Shown: positions 52,171-61,653 of the stretch, in pieces | Layout of the letters: the number at the start of each line of letters is the position of its first letter | Position numbering within the stretch: position 1 is the stretch's first letter | NCBI RefSeq assembly: GCF_035440685.1 | Contig: NZ_DAORMW010000031.1 | DNA: 64,000 bases | Direction: 5' to 3' (one strand) | Origin: Accumulibacter appositus | GTDB lineage: Bacteria; Pseudomonadota; Gammaproteobacteria; Burkholderiales; Rhodocyclaceae | Made by a program: the position numbers and the translations under genes | Notes under the pieces: generated by a model | Databases searched by the model: none | Told to the model about the DNA's origin: nothing | The model's input: only the letters and a program-made list of their open reading frames with translations

Positions 52171-52236
52171 CCCGAGGTGCCTGGCGAGAGCAGTGCCGTC
52201 AGCACCACGCGTGCTGCTTTTTTTCTGGAGTAGCCG

Positions 52237-53001
52237 ATGAACTCGCCTTCGCGCAGTGCCGCTTTTCGTAGCGGCGTCTTCGACATCCTCCCGGTACTCG
52301 CTGCGGCCGTGCCGATCGGCCTGTTGTGGGGGACGCTGGCGGCTGGCAAGGGTTTCACGCCTTTCGAGGCCTGGCTGACCAGTGCCACGGTTTTTGCCGG
52401 TGCCGCGCAGTTCGTCGCCGTCGATATGTGGCGCGAGCCGGTGCCGATGTTGCTGATCGTGGTCACCACTTTCATCGTCAATGTCCGGCATCTGCTGATG
52501 GGCGCCTCCCTGCAGCGGCACCTCGGCAACTTCTCGCGACCGGGCGGGCTTCTGGCCATGTTTCTGATGACCGACGAAAGCTGGGCCTTTGCCGAGCGCA
52601 AGGTTCTGGCCGAGCCGCTGCGACCCGCTTACTACTTCGGTGTGGCCCTATCGATGTGGCTGGTATGGACCTCCGCCTCCTTGGCCGGGGCCATCGCCGG
52701 GCGCTCGCTCGGTGACCCGGCGGCCTACGGATTCGATTTTGCTTTCTCGGCGATGTTCATCGCCATTCTGGCGGGCTTCTGGAAGGGGCCGCGCACCGGG
52801 GCTGTGCTTGCTACCAGCGCCGTCAGCGCCGCGCTCGCCAAGCTCGCGGTTCCGGGTGCCTGGTACATCGTCATCGGCGGCGTCGCGGGCGTCATCGTCG
52901 CGGTGATCCTGCACCGCGAGGAAGAGGAGGGGCCAGTAGCGGGAGAGAGAGCAGCCGAAATGCAAAGCGAAAAATCGGGCTCGAACGTGGGCTCAGCATG
53001 A
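52237..53001 (+). CDS. azlC: AzlC-family branched-chain amino acid exporter subunit
   Basis: A 254-residue membrane protein. The family blocks FDILPVLAAAVPIGLLWGTL, LTSATVFAGAAQFVAVDMW, TTFIVNVRHLLMGASLQRHL and FLMTDESWAFAE are all present. AzlC with AzlD (BrnFE-type) exports branched-chain amino acids and some analogues. Its TGA overlaps the azlD start (ATGA). The hydrophilic Glu-rich tail is longer than usual. Confidence 0.93.
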   Translation: MNSPSRSAAFRSGVFDILPVLAAAVPIGLLWGTLAAGKGFTPFEAWLTSATVFAGAAQFVAVDMWREPVPMLLIVVTTFIVNVRHLLMGASLQRHLGNFSRPGGLLAMFLMTDESWAFAERKVLAEPLRPAYYFGVALSMWLVWTSASLAGAIAGRSLGDPAAYGFDFAFSAMFIAILAGFWKGPRTGAVLATSAVSAALAKLAVPGAWYIVIGGVAGVIVAVILHREEEEGPVAGERAAEMQSEKSGSNVGSA

Positions 53002-53300
53002 GCGACGATCTGCTTACTGTGATCACCATCGCCGGCATGGCGCTTGCTACCTACCTGACTCGCATCGGCGGTCTCTATTTGATGCGTGGTGTCAGCGTCA
53101 CCGGGCGACTCAAGGCGGCTCTCGACGCGCTGCCCGCCGCCGTGCTGATGGCAGTCATCGCGCCGACCGTGCTGGCCACCGGCGCGGCCGAAACCATCGC
53201 CGCCGCAATCACCGCCGCCGCGGCCTTTTTGCGGCTGCCGATGATCGCGGTCGTGGCGATCGGCGTCGCCGCGGTGGTCGCGCTGAGAGCGCTGCCCTGA
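52998..53300 (+). CDS. azlD: AzlD-domain exporter subunit
   Basis: A 100-residue membrane protein with the AzlD pattern: TIAGMALATYLTRIGGLYLM, then LKAALDALPAAVLMAVIAPT and a hydrophobic C-terminus. It forms the small partner of AzlC, to which it is coupled by a four-base overlap. Its stop lies 58 bases from the stop of the convergent GGDEF/EAL gene. Confidence 0.92.
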   Translation: MSDDLLTVITIAGMALATYLTRIGGLYLMRGVSVTGRLKAALDALPAAVLMAVIAPTVLATGAAETIAAAITAAAAFLRLPMIAVVAIGVAAVVALRALP

Positions 53301-53358
53301 TCGAACTGGGCCGAAAGCTGAGGGCGGGGGCGCTCCACCGGTAGCGGGCACTGAATGC

Positions 53359-56358
53359 TTATTCGTCGCCAGTGCTGCGAGCAGTCATGAAAGCCTCGAA
53401 CTGCTCGCTCGGCAGCGGCTTGCTGTAGTAGTAACCCTGCACCTCGTCGCAGCCCTCTTCGCGCAGGAAAGCCAGCTGGCCGTCGCTCTCGACACCTTCA
53501 GCAATGGTCTTGAGGCCGAGACTCTGCGCCATGTGGATGATGGCGCTCACTATCGCCTTGTCTTCGGCGTCGGTGCTGATGTCGCGAACGAAGGACCGAT
53601 CGATCTTGATCTTGTAGACCTTGAACTTCTTGAGGTAGCCGAGCGAGGAATAGCCGGTCCCGAAGTCGTCGATCGACATGCGTACGCCGCTTGCATGCAG
53701 CTTGTTCATTACTGCGATCGCCCCCTGTGGATCGTGCATCGCGACGCCCTCGGTCAGCTCGAGTTCAAGATGCCCTGCTGGCAGACCCTCTTCGTCGAGG
53801 ATGCGTGCGACCAGATCGGGCAGGTCGGGGTGACGAAACTGCACGGCCGAGAGGTTCACCGCGATGACCAGGGGCTCGATCCCTCTGGCGACCCACTGTT
53901 TGGCTTGCCGCACTGCCGCGCGTATCACCCACTCGCCGATCGGCACGATCACCCCGCTGTCTTCGGCGGCCGGAATGAACTCTGCTGGCGAAACGGCACC
54001 GAGCTCCGGGTGCGTCCAGCGTAGCAGCGCCTCGGCGCCGATGACAGCCCCCCCTCGTACCGAAATTTGCGGTTGGTAATGCAGTTCCAACTGGTTCAGG
54101 ACTACTGAATGGCGCAGTGCCGAGATAAGCTGTAGATGGCGCGCCGAACACGCCTGCATCTCGGCGGTGAAGAAGCGGTAGGCATGACGGCCTGCTTGCT
54201 TTGCGCGGTACATGGCAGCGTCGGCATTTCTTGAAAGGGTTTCCAGATCGCCACCGTCATGCGGATAGAGGGCAATACCGATCGAGGCGGTGACGTTCAG
54301 GTCGTAGCCCTCGATCCGGTAGGGTTCGGCGATGGCCTCGAGCAGCTTCGCAGCCACCTGTGAGGCGCCGCGCTCGTCTGCTCCATGCATCGAGAGAATG
54401 AACTCGTCGCCACCCAGGCGCGAAACGATGTCCGTGTCGCGCAGGACCAGACGCAAGCGGCGCGCCAGTTCGACCAGTAGCGCGTCGCCGACACTATGAC
54501 CCAGGGTGTCGTTGATATCCTTGAAGTGATCGAGATCGAGGAACATCAGCGCTATGGTTTGCTGATTGCGCCGGGCGACGTTCAGCGAATAGCTCATCCG
54601 CTCGTCGAGCTGGCTACGATTCGGCAGCCCGGTCAAGGCATCAAAATTCGCCAGGTAGTGGATCCGTTCTTCAGCGCGCTTGCGCTCGGTAAGATCGTCG
54701 ATCATCGCCGCGATGAAGTCGACCGAGGCGTCCGCCTTGCGCACACAGCGCACCACCAGGCGGCTAGGAATCACCCGGCCGCTCTTGCTGACGAAGCGCT
54801 TCTCCATTTCGTAGCCGTTGATCTCGCCGGCAAGCAGGGCGTTGAATTGTGCGATGTCGGCGGCGAGATCGTCCGGATGCGTCACCTGCGCCCATGACAT
54901 CCGGTGCAAGTCGAGCTCCGAGTATTCGAGCAGGCGGCAGATATAGGTGTTGGTCTGGATCCAGCGCTTGTCGGGCGAGGTAATCGCCACCCCCACCAAA
55001 CCGAGGTCGTAGAAGGCGCGCAGGCGCTGCTCGCTTTCGCGCAAGTCAGCCTGTGCGCGCTGCAAAGCGCTGACTTGATCGCGCAGACTGGCGGCCTGTT
55101 CGGAGAGAGTTGCCTGGTTTCTCTGCAGCGTTCTGCGCATCGTCTCTTGCGACCCTTGTAGCTGCCTTATCTCGACTATCCTGCTGCGCGCGTGTTGGAC
55201 AGGTTCGAAATCGAGCTGCCCGATACGTTCGCTATCCCTGGCCAGGTTTTCCAACGGTCGAGCGAGGCGCTGCGCCAGCGCGTGCGTGATCAGAATGGCG
55301 ATGGCCAGGACCGCAAGACTGGCGCCGCCCAGCACCAACACGAGCTTCAGCCAGGCGGGTGAAAAGTCACTCTCGGGTGCCAGCGTGAGAATCCACAGCA
55401 ATTGCTTGCCGAGGCTGTGTTGATGGGCGCTCAGCAGCCAGCGGCTGTCTTGCGACTCGAAGGAGGTGATCTGGCCAGAAGGCTTGCCGGCCAGCCGCCA
55501 GGCGGCAAGAGCATCGTTCAACGGCGGCAGGGCCAGGTCCTTGGCGGCTTTCAGCACCAAGCGCAGCCAGTCGGCTTCGCCTCTTTCGGCTGGCGGCGCC
55601 GGCAAGGCCAGAACGCGTTCGTCATCGGTGATCACGGTCACCAAGCCGTGCTTGCCAACAGGCGAGTACATCGTGTGTTGCGAGAGATCGCGCAGCTTCA
55701 GGTCGAAGGCCAGCACGAAGTCTCGTCCGTCCTTGAGCTTGAGCCGTGTCGACACGCTGATGCCTGGGTCGCCGGTGGTGAAGAAGATGTAGGGCGCCGT
55801 CCAGTGCAGCGCATTGTCGTTCGGGCTTTGCATGGCGCCCTGGTACCAGGGCCGTTGGCGCGGATCGTAGTCGCGTTCATTCCAGTAATCGACTGATCGA
55901 CCGTCCGCGTGGCGGTCGATCATCCAATGGCGCGCACCCCAGCGCGGGATATCTGTCATGCGGTTTCGCCAAGCGCGATCGGGAAGTTGCAGCAGCAGCC
56001 AACCCTGCCCTGTGGACGTCCCGGCCACTACCGAGGTAACGTGCTCCATGGTTTCCAGCGTCGGTTGAAACAGGCGGTTGAAGGCATGCGGCGACGCAAG
56101 GTCTGGCGCGCGGCCGTCGAGCCAGCGACGACCGATACGCAAGAGGTCTTCGGCTGGTGCGAAAAGACTGCTCAGGGCCGCGTCGGTGCGGCTTGCCGCG
56201 TCGTTGAACTGCGCGGCGGCAATGCGCTTGGCTACCGGGATTGCCGCAAATAGCACGAACAATGCGGCTGCGAGCAGCGTTGTCCCGCTTACCAGCAACG
56301 CCACTCGGGTAAAAATCACACGGTGCAGGGAAAAAGTGCGTTCGCTATCGCTCAGCAT
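53359..56358 (-). CDS. Sensor GGDEF/EAL c-di-GMP protein (Cache-HAMP-PAS)
   Basis: A protein of about 999 residues. Domains in order: N-terminal membrane helix, a periplasmic Cache-like sensor (residues about 50-330, with YDPRQRPWYQGAMQSP and PYIFFTTGDPGISVS), a second helix, HAMP (RLARPLENLARDSERIG), coiled coil, PAS (FYDLGLVGVAITSPDKRW), GGDEF (SRLGGDEFILS, intact near residue 645) and EAL (GAEALLRWTHPELG, DDFGTGYSSLGYLKKF, intact). It can thus both make and break c-di-GMP; which dominates is not clear. ATG 56358 is likely; an in-frame start at 56403 is an alternative. Adjacent genes give no target. Confidence 0.9.
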   Translation of the reverse strand: MLSDSERTFSLHRVIFTRVALLVSGTTLLAAALFVLFAAIPVAKRIAAAQFNDAASRTDAALSSLFAPAEDLLRIGRRWLDGRAPDLASPHAFNRLFQPTLETMEHVTSVVAGTSTGQGWLLLQLPDRAWRNRMTDIPRWGARHWMIDRHADGRSVDYWNERDYDPRQRPWYQGAMQSPNDNALHWTAPYIFFTTGDPGISVSTRLKLKDGRDFVLAFDLKLRDLSQHTMYSPVGKHGLVTVITDDERVLALPAPPAERGEADWLRLVLKAAKDLALPPLNDALAAWRLAGKPSGQITSFESQDSRWLLSAHQHSLGKQLLWILTLAPESDFSPAWLKLVLVLGGASLAVLAIAILITHALAQRLARPLENLARDSERIGQLDFEPVQHARSRIVEIRQLQGSQETMRRTLQRNQATLSEQAASLRDQVSALQRAQADLRESEQRLRAFYDLGLVGVAITSPDKRWIQTNTYICRLLEYSELDLHRMSWAQVTHPDDLAADIAQFNALLAGEINGYEMEKRFVSKSGRVIPSRLVVRCVRKADASVDFIAAMIDDLTERKRAEERIHYLANFDALTGLPNRSQLDERMSYSLNVARRNQQTIALMFLDLDHFKDINDTLGHSVGDALLVELARRLRLVLRDTDIVSRLGGDEFILSMHGADERGASQVAAKLLEAIAEPYRIEGYDLNVTASIGIALYPHDGGDLETLSRNADAAMYRAKQAGRHAYRFFTAEMQACSARHLQLISALRHSVVLNQLELHYQPQISVRGGAVIGAEALLRWTHPELGAVSPAEFIPAAEDSGVIVPIGEWVIRAAVRQAKQWVARGIEPLVIAVNLSAVQFRHPDLPDLVARILDEEGLPAGHLELELTEGVAMHDPQGAIAVMNKLHASGVRMSIDDFGTGYSSLGYLKKFKVYKIKIDRSFVRDISTDAEDKAIVSAIIHMAQSLGLKTIAEGVESDGQLAFLREEGCDEVQGYYYSKPLPSEQFEAFMTARSTGDE

Positions 56359-56447
56359 CGGCTGAGCATAAGTGATCGGCAAGGTGGCGTCCAGCCGAAA
56401 CACGGGCGCTGGCGGGCGCTGCTTCGCGTCGCCTGGCCCGGTATGTC

Positions 56448-57032
56448 TTACGGCTCATTGCGGCGCATTGCCGCTGCCAGTGCGTTCGAGCCACGCTTTT
56501 CCAGTTCGTCGATCACCCGCCGCCGGTCCTGTTGGCTGCGGTTCTGGCTCAGTTTGTACTTGCACTGAATTTCGCTCACCGTGACTTCTACGCCGACGAT
56601 CGCGTCAAGCATCGACGCCTTGTACGTGGGCGACCACGCTTCGGCGAAGGCGGATTCGTATTTCGCGGTCAGGGAATCGACGACCGCTTTCAGTTGTTCG
56701 TGGTCGGTGAACACCCGGCATTGGCCGTAGATGTGCACCGCTTGGTAATTCCAGGTCGGAACGCCCGGCGAGTCATACCAGGAGGGCGAGACATAGTCGT
56801 GCGGTCCCTGCAAGCTGAGCAGCACCTGTTGACCAGCGAGCTCACGGTGCTGCGGGTTCTGCCTTGCCAGGTGTCCGATGCAGCTTGCCCTGTCCTCGCT
56901 GAGGAGAAAGGGCAAGTGCGTGGAAAACGGTCGCCCCGCGACAGAAGAAATCAGCTGCCCAAAAGCGTTCGCTTCGATGAACGCGAACATCTCGTCCTGG
57001 TCGCTGACTGCGAAGTGCCTTGGTATGTACAT
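56448..57032 (-). CDS. PaiB-family FMN-binding protein
   Basis: A 194-residue protein of the PaiB/negative transcriptional regulator family, a split-barrel flavin-binding fold. MYIPRHFAVSDQDEMFAFIE, FGQLIS, PFSTHLPFLLSED, YVSPSWYDSPGVPTWNYQAVHIYG and VGVEVTVSEIQCKYKLSQNR follow the family in order. The usual length is about 200-210. The family is reported as a repressor of sporulation and protease genes in Bacillus, but most members are probably enzymes. It is 50 bases from the MEKHLA gene in the same direction. Confidence 0.9.
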   Translation of the reverse strand: MYIPRHFAVSDQDEMFAFIEANAFGQLISSVAGRPFSTHLPFLLSEDRASCIGHLARQNPQHRELAGQQVLLSLQGPHDYVSPSWYDSPGVPTWNYQAVHIYGQCRVFTDHEQLKAVVDSLTAKYESAFAEAWSPTYKASMLDAIVGVEVTVSEIQCKYKLSQNRSQQDRRRVIDELEKRGSNALAAAMRRNEP

Positions 57033-57082
57033 GCTTCTTCCCCGTCTGAAAAACTGCCCTGAACGGCCGCCTCAAGGAGCGG

Positions 57083-57556
57083 CTACAGATACGACCATTT
57101 GTCGAAAAGGGCGGCCTGCCCATGGTAGCCACCACGCCCGTCAATGAGGTTCCAGACGACCGCGTCCTCGATCAGGAATCGCCTTCCCGACGACGAAATG
57201 CGTACCCCGGAATAATCGTCGATGTAACCGTGACTGCTCACTCGCGCCAGCAGCCGCGCACGCTCGTCGCGGTTCACGGGCTCGGCGGACAGGCGCGACG
57301 GCAGGGCGGTGAACTGCTCCCAGGTCATTTCGAAGAGGTCAAGAGCGGTCTGGTTCGCATAGTTGAACACCGGATCCTCCTCGACGCCGTGGGAAACCAG
57401 CGCAAACGAAGCGCCGAAAAGAGCCCTTGCCGGCGACGCCGTCGGCGCCAGGCCGGGAATCCGCTTGCCGGTGAGACGCTCGTAGCTGCCCAGCAGCAGG
57501 TCGGCGTGCGCGCGACAGGCGTCTTCGGAGAACAGGAAACCGTGGCCTTCCGTCAT
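57083..57556 (-). CDS. MEKHLA-domain protein
   Basis: A 157-residue protein matching the MEKHLA (PAS-like) domain: LLLGSYERLTGKRIPG, VEEDPVFNYANQTALDLFEM, RARLLARVSSHGYIDDYSGV and the C-terminal FLIEDAVVWNLIDGRGGYHG. The domain is known from plant homeobox proteins and a set of bacterial proteins, with unknown ligand. ATG 57556 is chosen because the 65 codons before it (to 57751) are Arg/Cys-rich and unlike the family. Transcribed just before the PaiB-like gene, probably together. Confidence 0.8.
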   Translation of the reverse strand: MTEGHGFLFSEDACRAHADLLLGSYERLTGKRIPGLAPTASPARALFGASFALVSHGVEEDPVFNYANQTALDLFEMTWEQFTALPSRLSAEPVNRDERARLLARVSSHGYIDDYSGVRISSSGRRFLIEDAVVWNLIDGRGGYHGQAALFDKWSYL

Positions 57557-57832
57557 TCTGCGTACGCCTTGCTCAACAAAGGGGATACACCATACCACCC
57601 TGCGCTCAGGCGCGCAGCGCCTTCGGCCTTGCCGGGTGGTCAGCAGTGCCAACGCGCTGCCTGACTGTCGACGAACTTTACACTCGCCGGTGGGTGCGGC
57701 CATTGGTCCCTGCCAAGGCATTGATTTGTTGAGAACGGGACGCATTAGCACGAATATTGCTTCCCTCTGCGAGCCGTCGTCGGCGCGCGCAGTCCCGTTG
57801 GTTCAATGACCCCTATCAGCAGGAGAGAAGCC

Positions 57833-58651
57833 ATGAGAATATCAAGAATAGTGTTGGGCGCGGCGCTGGCGTGCGCCGCAGCGGGCGTGCACGCCGTACC
57901 CGTCGTTTTGTCGGCGGCAGGACCCAACGCGGCGGCGATCCAGGCCACGGTGGACGCTTTTCGTGCCTCGCTCGGCGCACTGAATCCCAATGTCGTCGGC
58001 TCCTTCGGTAGCGGGCGGCGCGAAATCAACTGGGATGGCGTGCCCAACGCCTTTTCCGCGCCGAACAACCTGCCGGGCAACTTCTTCAACGCCAACAGCC
58101 CGCGCGGGGTCGAGCTGTCGACGCCGGGCACAGGCTTGCAGGTCAGCGCAAACGCCGGCGTGGCGCCGGTCGAGTTTGGCAACATCGACGCGAACTACCC
58201 GGATATCTTTGCACCCTTCAGCGCACAAAGGCTATTCACCGCGCTCGGCAGCAACATCACCGACGTCCGTTTCTTCACCCCCGGCTCGGCGAACGCCTCG
58301 CTGACCAACGGCTTCGGCGTGGTTTTCTCGGATGTCGATCTGGCCGGCACCACCGCCATCGAGTTCTTCGACGCCACCGACCAGTCGCTCGGGAATTTCT
58401 TCGTTCCCCAGGCGCTGGGCAACGAGACATTCTCTTTCCTCGGCGTTCGCTTCAGCGAGGGCAGCGTCATTTCGCGAGCGCGCATCACCAGCGGCAACCA
58501 GGTGCTCGCGCCGGGCAACACGCTAACCGATCTGGTGGTGATGGACGACTTCATCTACGGCGAACCGATTCCCGAGCCGTCGACGCTCTTGCTGCTGATG
58601 CTGGCGATGGCGGCGGCGCTTGATGTCCGCGGCCGGCGTTCGCTGAGCTAA
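57833..58651 (+). CDS. PEP-CTERM sorted extracellular protein
   Basis: A 272-residue secreted protein: signal peptide with AAAGVHA, a beta-rich body (residues about 30-240) without a known enzyme fold, and a C-terminal sorting tag made of PIPEPSTLLL, a hydrophobic helix and a basic tail (DVRGRRS). The tag is processed by an EpsH/exosortase system linked to exopolysaccharide production, which supports a biofilm-forming betaproteobacterium. AGGAGA lies six bases before ATG 57833. No exosortase gene is in the window. Confidence 0.9.
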   Translation: MRISRIVLGAALACAAAGVHAVPVVLSAAGPNAAAIQATVDAFRASLGALNPNVVGSFGSGRREINWDGVPNAFSAPNNLPGNFFNANSPRGVELSTPGTGLQVSANAGVAPVEFGNIDANYPDIFAPFSAQRLFTALGSNITDVRFFTPGSANASLTNGFGVVFSDVDLAGTTAIEFFDATDQSLGNFFVPQALGNETFSFLGVRFSEGSVISRARITSGNQVLAPGNTLTDLVVMDDFIYGEPIPEPSTLLLLMLAMAAALDVRGRRSLS

Positions 58652-58661
58652 GGTCTCGCGG

Positions 58662-60161
58662 CTACAGTCCGGCGAGCGCCGCCACCCAGGCTTCGGCGGT
58701 CGGCCGCAGCAGTTCCAGAATCGGCATCGGATAGACGCCGACGGCCAGAATCAGCAGCGCGGGCATCAGCAGAACGGCTTTCTCCCGCGCCAGCAGGTCT
58801 TCCCCGGCTGCAATATCCACGTTGCGCAGCGGCCCGAGGAAGGCGCGCCGGAACGGCGCCAGGAAAGCTGCGGCTGCGAGCACCGTTCCGAACAGCGCCG
58901 CCAGGCCGGCGCCGGTATGGCTGTGCAGGGCGGCGACGATGATCAGCAGTTCGCCGGGGAAGCCGCTGGTTCCCGGCAGACCGATTCCGGCCAGGCCGAA
59001 GAGCAGGAAGAAGCCGGAGAGCAGCGGCATGCTGCGCATCACGCCGCCCAGCTGCGCGATGTCGGTCGAGCCGCTGCGGCGTTGCAGGAAGGCCAGGACC
59101 AGAAAGCCGCCGCCGGCGGCGACGCTGAAATTGAGCAATTGCAGGAGCGCGCCCTGCAGCGCCGACGCCGAAAAAGTCGCCAGCGCGAGGACCACCAGTC
59201 CGACGTGCGACAGGCTCGCATAGGCCAGTACGCCACGCAGATTGCTCTGCGCCATGGCCGCCACGCCGCCGTAGAGGATGGCCAACGTTCCACACCCGGC
59301 GAGCAGCCAGTGCAGATCGCGCGCGGCGATCGGCGCCAATGGAATGGCCAGGCGGATCAGGCCGTAGGCGCCGAGCTTCAGGCCGACGATCAGCGCCGTC
59401 ACCGCTGCCGGCGCGCCCATGGCCAGCGCCGGCAGCCAGGTGTGCAGCGGCACCAGCGGCACCTTGGCGGCAAAGCCGACGAAGAGGAGCAGGAAGACTG
59501 CGTACTGCGCGGCAACGGGCAGGGGCGTTGCCAGCAGCGTCGGCAGATCGAACATCAGGGCGCCGGCGATCGCGGCATGGCCGAAGCTCAGCGCCAGCAG
59601 GCCGAAGAGCAGCGGTACGCCGCTGGCCAGCATGACCAGAAAGTAGCGTACGGCGGCCGTCTGCCGGGCGGCGCCGACACCCCACAGACTGACCAGGAAA
59701 TACAGCGGCAGCAGCGTGAACTCCCAGCAGAAGAAGAACAGAATCGTGTCCAGCGCGCAGAAGACGCCGAGCGTAGCTGCTTCCAGCAAGAGCAGCAAGG
59801 CGAAGTACAGCCCGGGTGGAAGTGGTGCAGCCGCGGCGCGAATGCGCCAGCCGGCGATGACGGCGGCGCAGAAAAGCAGCGCCGTCGCCGGCAGGAAAAG
59901 CAGCGAAATGCCATCGACACCGACCAGATAGCCGATGTTCAGCCCGACCATCCAGTTTGCGGAATCGATTAACTGGAAGCCCGTTTCTTCGCCGTCAAAA
60001 GCGGTGACGATCAGCAGCGACAGCAGCAAGGTAAGCAGCGCAGTGGATAACGCGATCCACTGCGCCCACGGCGCACGCCGCAGCAAGGCCGTCGCCAGCG
60101 CACCGCCGATCGGTAGCGCCAAAAGGGTGCTCAAGAGGGGCAAGGAAGCCGGTTCAGTCAT
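58662..60161 (-). CDS. NuoM-like proton-conducting membrane subunit
   Basis: A 499-residue antiporter-like (Mrp/complex I) membrane protein with about 14 helices. The proton-channel residues are in FFFCWEFTLLPLYFLVSLWG (membrane Glu, as NuoM E144) and LLFVGFAAKVPLVPLHTWLP (the broken-helix Lys region); LKLGAYGLIRLAIPL and ASLSHVGLVVLAL follow. ATG 60161 overlaps the end of the upstream gene by eight bases; a TTG two codons earlier is the alternative. Last gene of the dabA operon. It is not part of complex I: no nuoA-K genes are present. Confidence 0.85.
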   Translation of the reverse strand: MTEPASLPLLSTLLALPIGGALATALLRRAPWAQWIALSTALLTLLLSLLIVTAFDGEETGFQLIDSANWMVGLNIGYLVGVDGISLLFLPATALLFCAAVIAGWRIRAAAAPLPPGLYFALLLLLEAATLGVFCALDTILFFFCWEFTLLPLYFLVSLWGVGAARQTAAVRYFLVMLASGVPLLFGLLALSFGHAAIAGALMFDLPTLLATPLPVAAQYAVFLLLFVGFAAKVPLVPLHTWLPALAMGAPAAVTALIVGLKLGAYGLIRLAIPLAPIAARDLHWLLAGCGTLAILYGGVAAMAQSNLRGVLAYASLSHVGLVVLALATFSASALQGALLQLLNFSVAAGGGFLVLAFLQRRSGSTDIAQLGGVMRSMPLLSGFFLLFGLAGIGLPGTSGFPGELLIIVAALHSHTGAGLAALFGTVLAAAAFLAPFRRAFLGPLRNVDIAAGEDLLAREKAVLLMPALLILAVGVYPMPILELLRPTAEAWVAALAGL

Positions 60162-61653
60162 GTGCAAAATGGGCGGCGAGTGCCTGCGTTGCGCTGTCGG
60201 TCAGTTGCAGCCAGGGTTCCGGGTAAAAACCCGCGTACAGCAGCACCAGCAGCGCGGCGCCACCGACGGCGTACTCCATGGGACTGGTCCGTGCGATTCT
60301 GCTGGTCGGCAGATCCTTTGGCCGCGGCGCCAGGAAGGCGCGCTGAAAAGCCCACAGCAGGAAACCGGCGGCGGCGACGTTGCCCAGCGCGGTGGCGATC
60401 GTCGGCAAGGCTCCGAAAGTCTCGATCGACGCTTCCAGGACCAGGTGCACGGCGTCGAATCCAGGCGTCCCCGGCATGCCGAGTAGCGCCAGACCGCCGA
60501 TCAGGAAGGCGATGGCAATGAACGGAACGCGGTCGAAGAGGCCGCCGAGGCTATCTAGCCTGGTGGTCCCGGCGCGGCGGTATACGTAGCCGATCATCAG
60601 CAGCATGACCGTGATCGCCAGGCCGAAGTTGACTGCCAGCAATAGGGCGCCCTGGACGCCGGCGGGGTGCAGGGTGAATAGACCAATGACGATCAGGCTG
60701 GTGTGGCTGACGACGGCGAAGGCCATTAGGCGGCGCAGATTTGCCTGCCGGAAAGCGAGCACCGCGGCGTAGAAAACCCCGACCATGGCGAAAGCGACCA
60801 CGTAGGCTTGCCAGATGACCACCGCCTCGGCGGTCAAGGGCAGCAGGAAGCGCGCCATTCCGTAGATGCCGACTTTGACGCCCAGCAGGAGCACCGGCCC
60901 GACGGCAATCAGTCCGTAGCCGGCGGAATTGGGTAGCCAGCCGTGCAGCGGAAAAAGCGGCGTACGGATCGCCAGCCCGTAGAACAGCAGATAGAAGGCT
61001 GCCGATTGGTATTTGCCGATCTGTGGTGTTGCCAGCAGGTCGACGAGATCGAAACTCCAGCGTCCGCCGGCAATGTCGGCATGGCTCCAGACGAGGACCA
61101 CGGCGCCGGCAACGAACAGGCACCAGCCGAAGAGCTGATATTGCAGGAAGCGCGACAGCGCCAGCTTCTCTTCGCTCGCCGTAGCCCAGCGCCAGAGCAG
61201 ATAGCCGATCAGCGCCAGTTGCAGCGCCGACGCGGCGGCAAACCAGAGCAGGTTCATGGTTGTCAGCATGCTCATCAGCGAGGCCTCGATGAGCAGCAGC
61301 ACGCCGAGCAGGTGCGCCGGTGTGACCTGGCGGCGGGCCATACCGTAGAAGGCGAGCAGCACGCCAAGCAGCGCCGTGAGCAGGATGAAGAGTACGCTGA
61401 TGCCGTCGGCAGCGGCATGGTAGGCCAGCAGGTCGAGCCGCTCGGCGAACTGCATGACGCCGTTCGAGACATCGATGCGCCGATAGAGGTCGAGCGCCAG
61501 GATCAATTCGGCGACCGCACACAGGCGGCCGACGGTGACCGCCAGGCGAGCCTTGCGCAGGATCAACAGCGCCAGGGCGCCGAGCAGCGGCAGTAACTGC
61601 AGTAGCGCCAGCAGCGGGTAGCCGGCCAGCACCGCCCAGTGCACTTCGTTCAT
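60154..61653 (-). CDS. NuoN/M-like membrane subunit
   Basis: A 499-residue antiporter-like membrane protein with about 14 helices, diverged from its neighbours. LLFYGLAIRTPLFPLHGWLPN replaces the usual AKxPxxPxHxWLP block: the Lys position reads Arg-Thr, which may alter proton conduction. LLLGVKVGIYGMARFLLPL and AVVSHTSLIVIGLFTLHPAG are conserved. Its start overlaps the NuoL-like gene by four bases (ATGA); frames upstream of 61653 read into that gene and are not conserved. Confidence 0.82.
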   Translation of the reverse strand: MNEVHWAVLAGYPLLALLQLLPLLGALALLILRKARLAVTVGRLCAVAELILALDLYRRIDVSNGVMQFAERLDLLAYHAAADGISVLFILLTALLGVLLAFYGMARRQVTPAHLLGVLLLIEASLMSMLTTMNLLWFAAASALQLALIGYLLWRWATASEEKLALSRFLQYQLFGWCLFVAGAVVLVWSHADIAGGRWSFDLVDLLATPQIGKYQSAAFYLLFYGLAIRTPLFPLHGWLPNSAGYGLIAVGPVLLLGVKVGIYGMARFLLPLTAEAVVIWQAYVVAFAMVGVFYAAVLAFRQANLRRLMAFAVVSHTSLIVIGLFTLHPAGVQGALLLAVNFGLAITVMLLMIGYVYRRAGTTRLDSLGGLFDRVPFIAIAFLIGGLALLGMPGTPGFDAVHLVLEASIETFGALPTIATALGNVAAAGFLLWAFQRAFLAPRPKDLPTSRIARTSPMEYAVGGAALLVLLYAGFYPEPWLQLTDSATQALAAHFAHD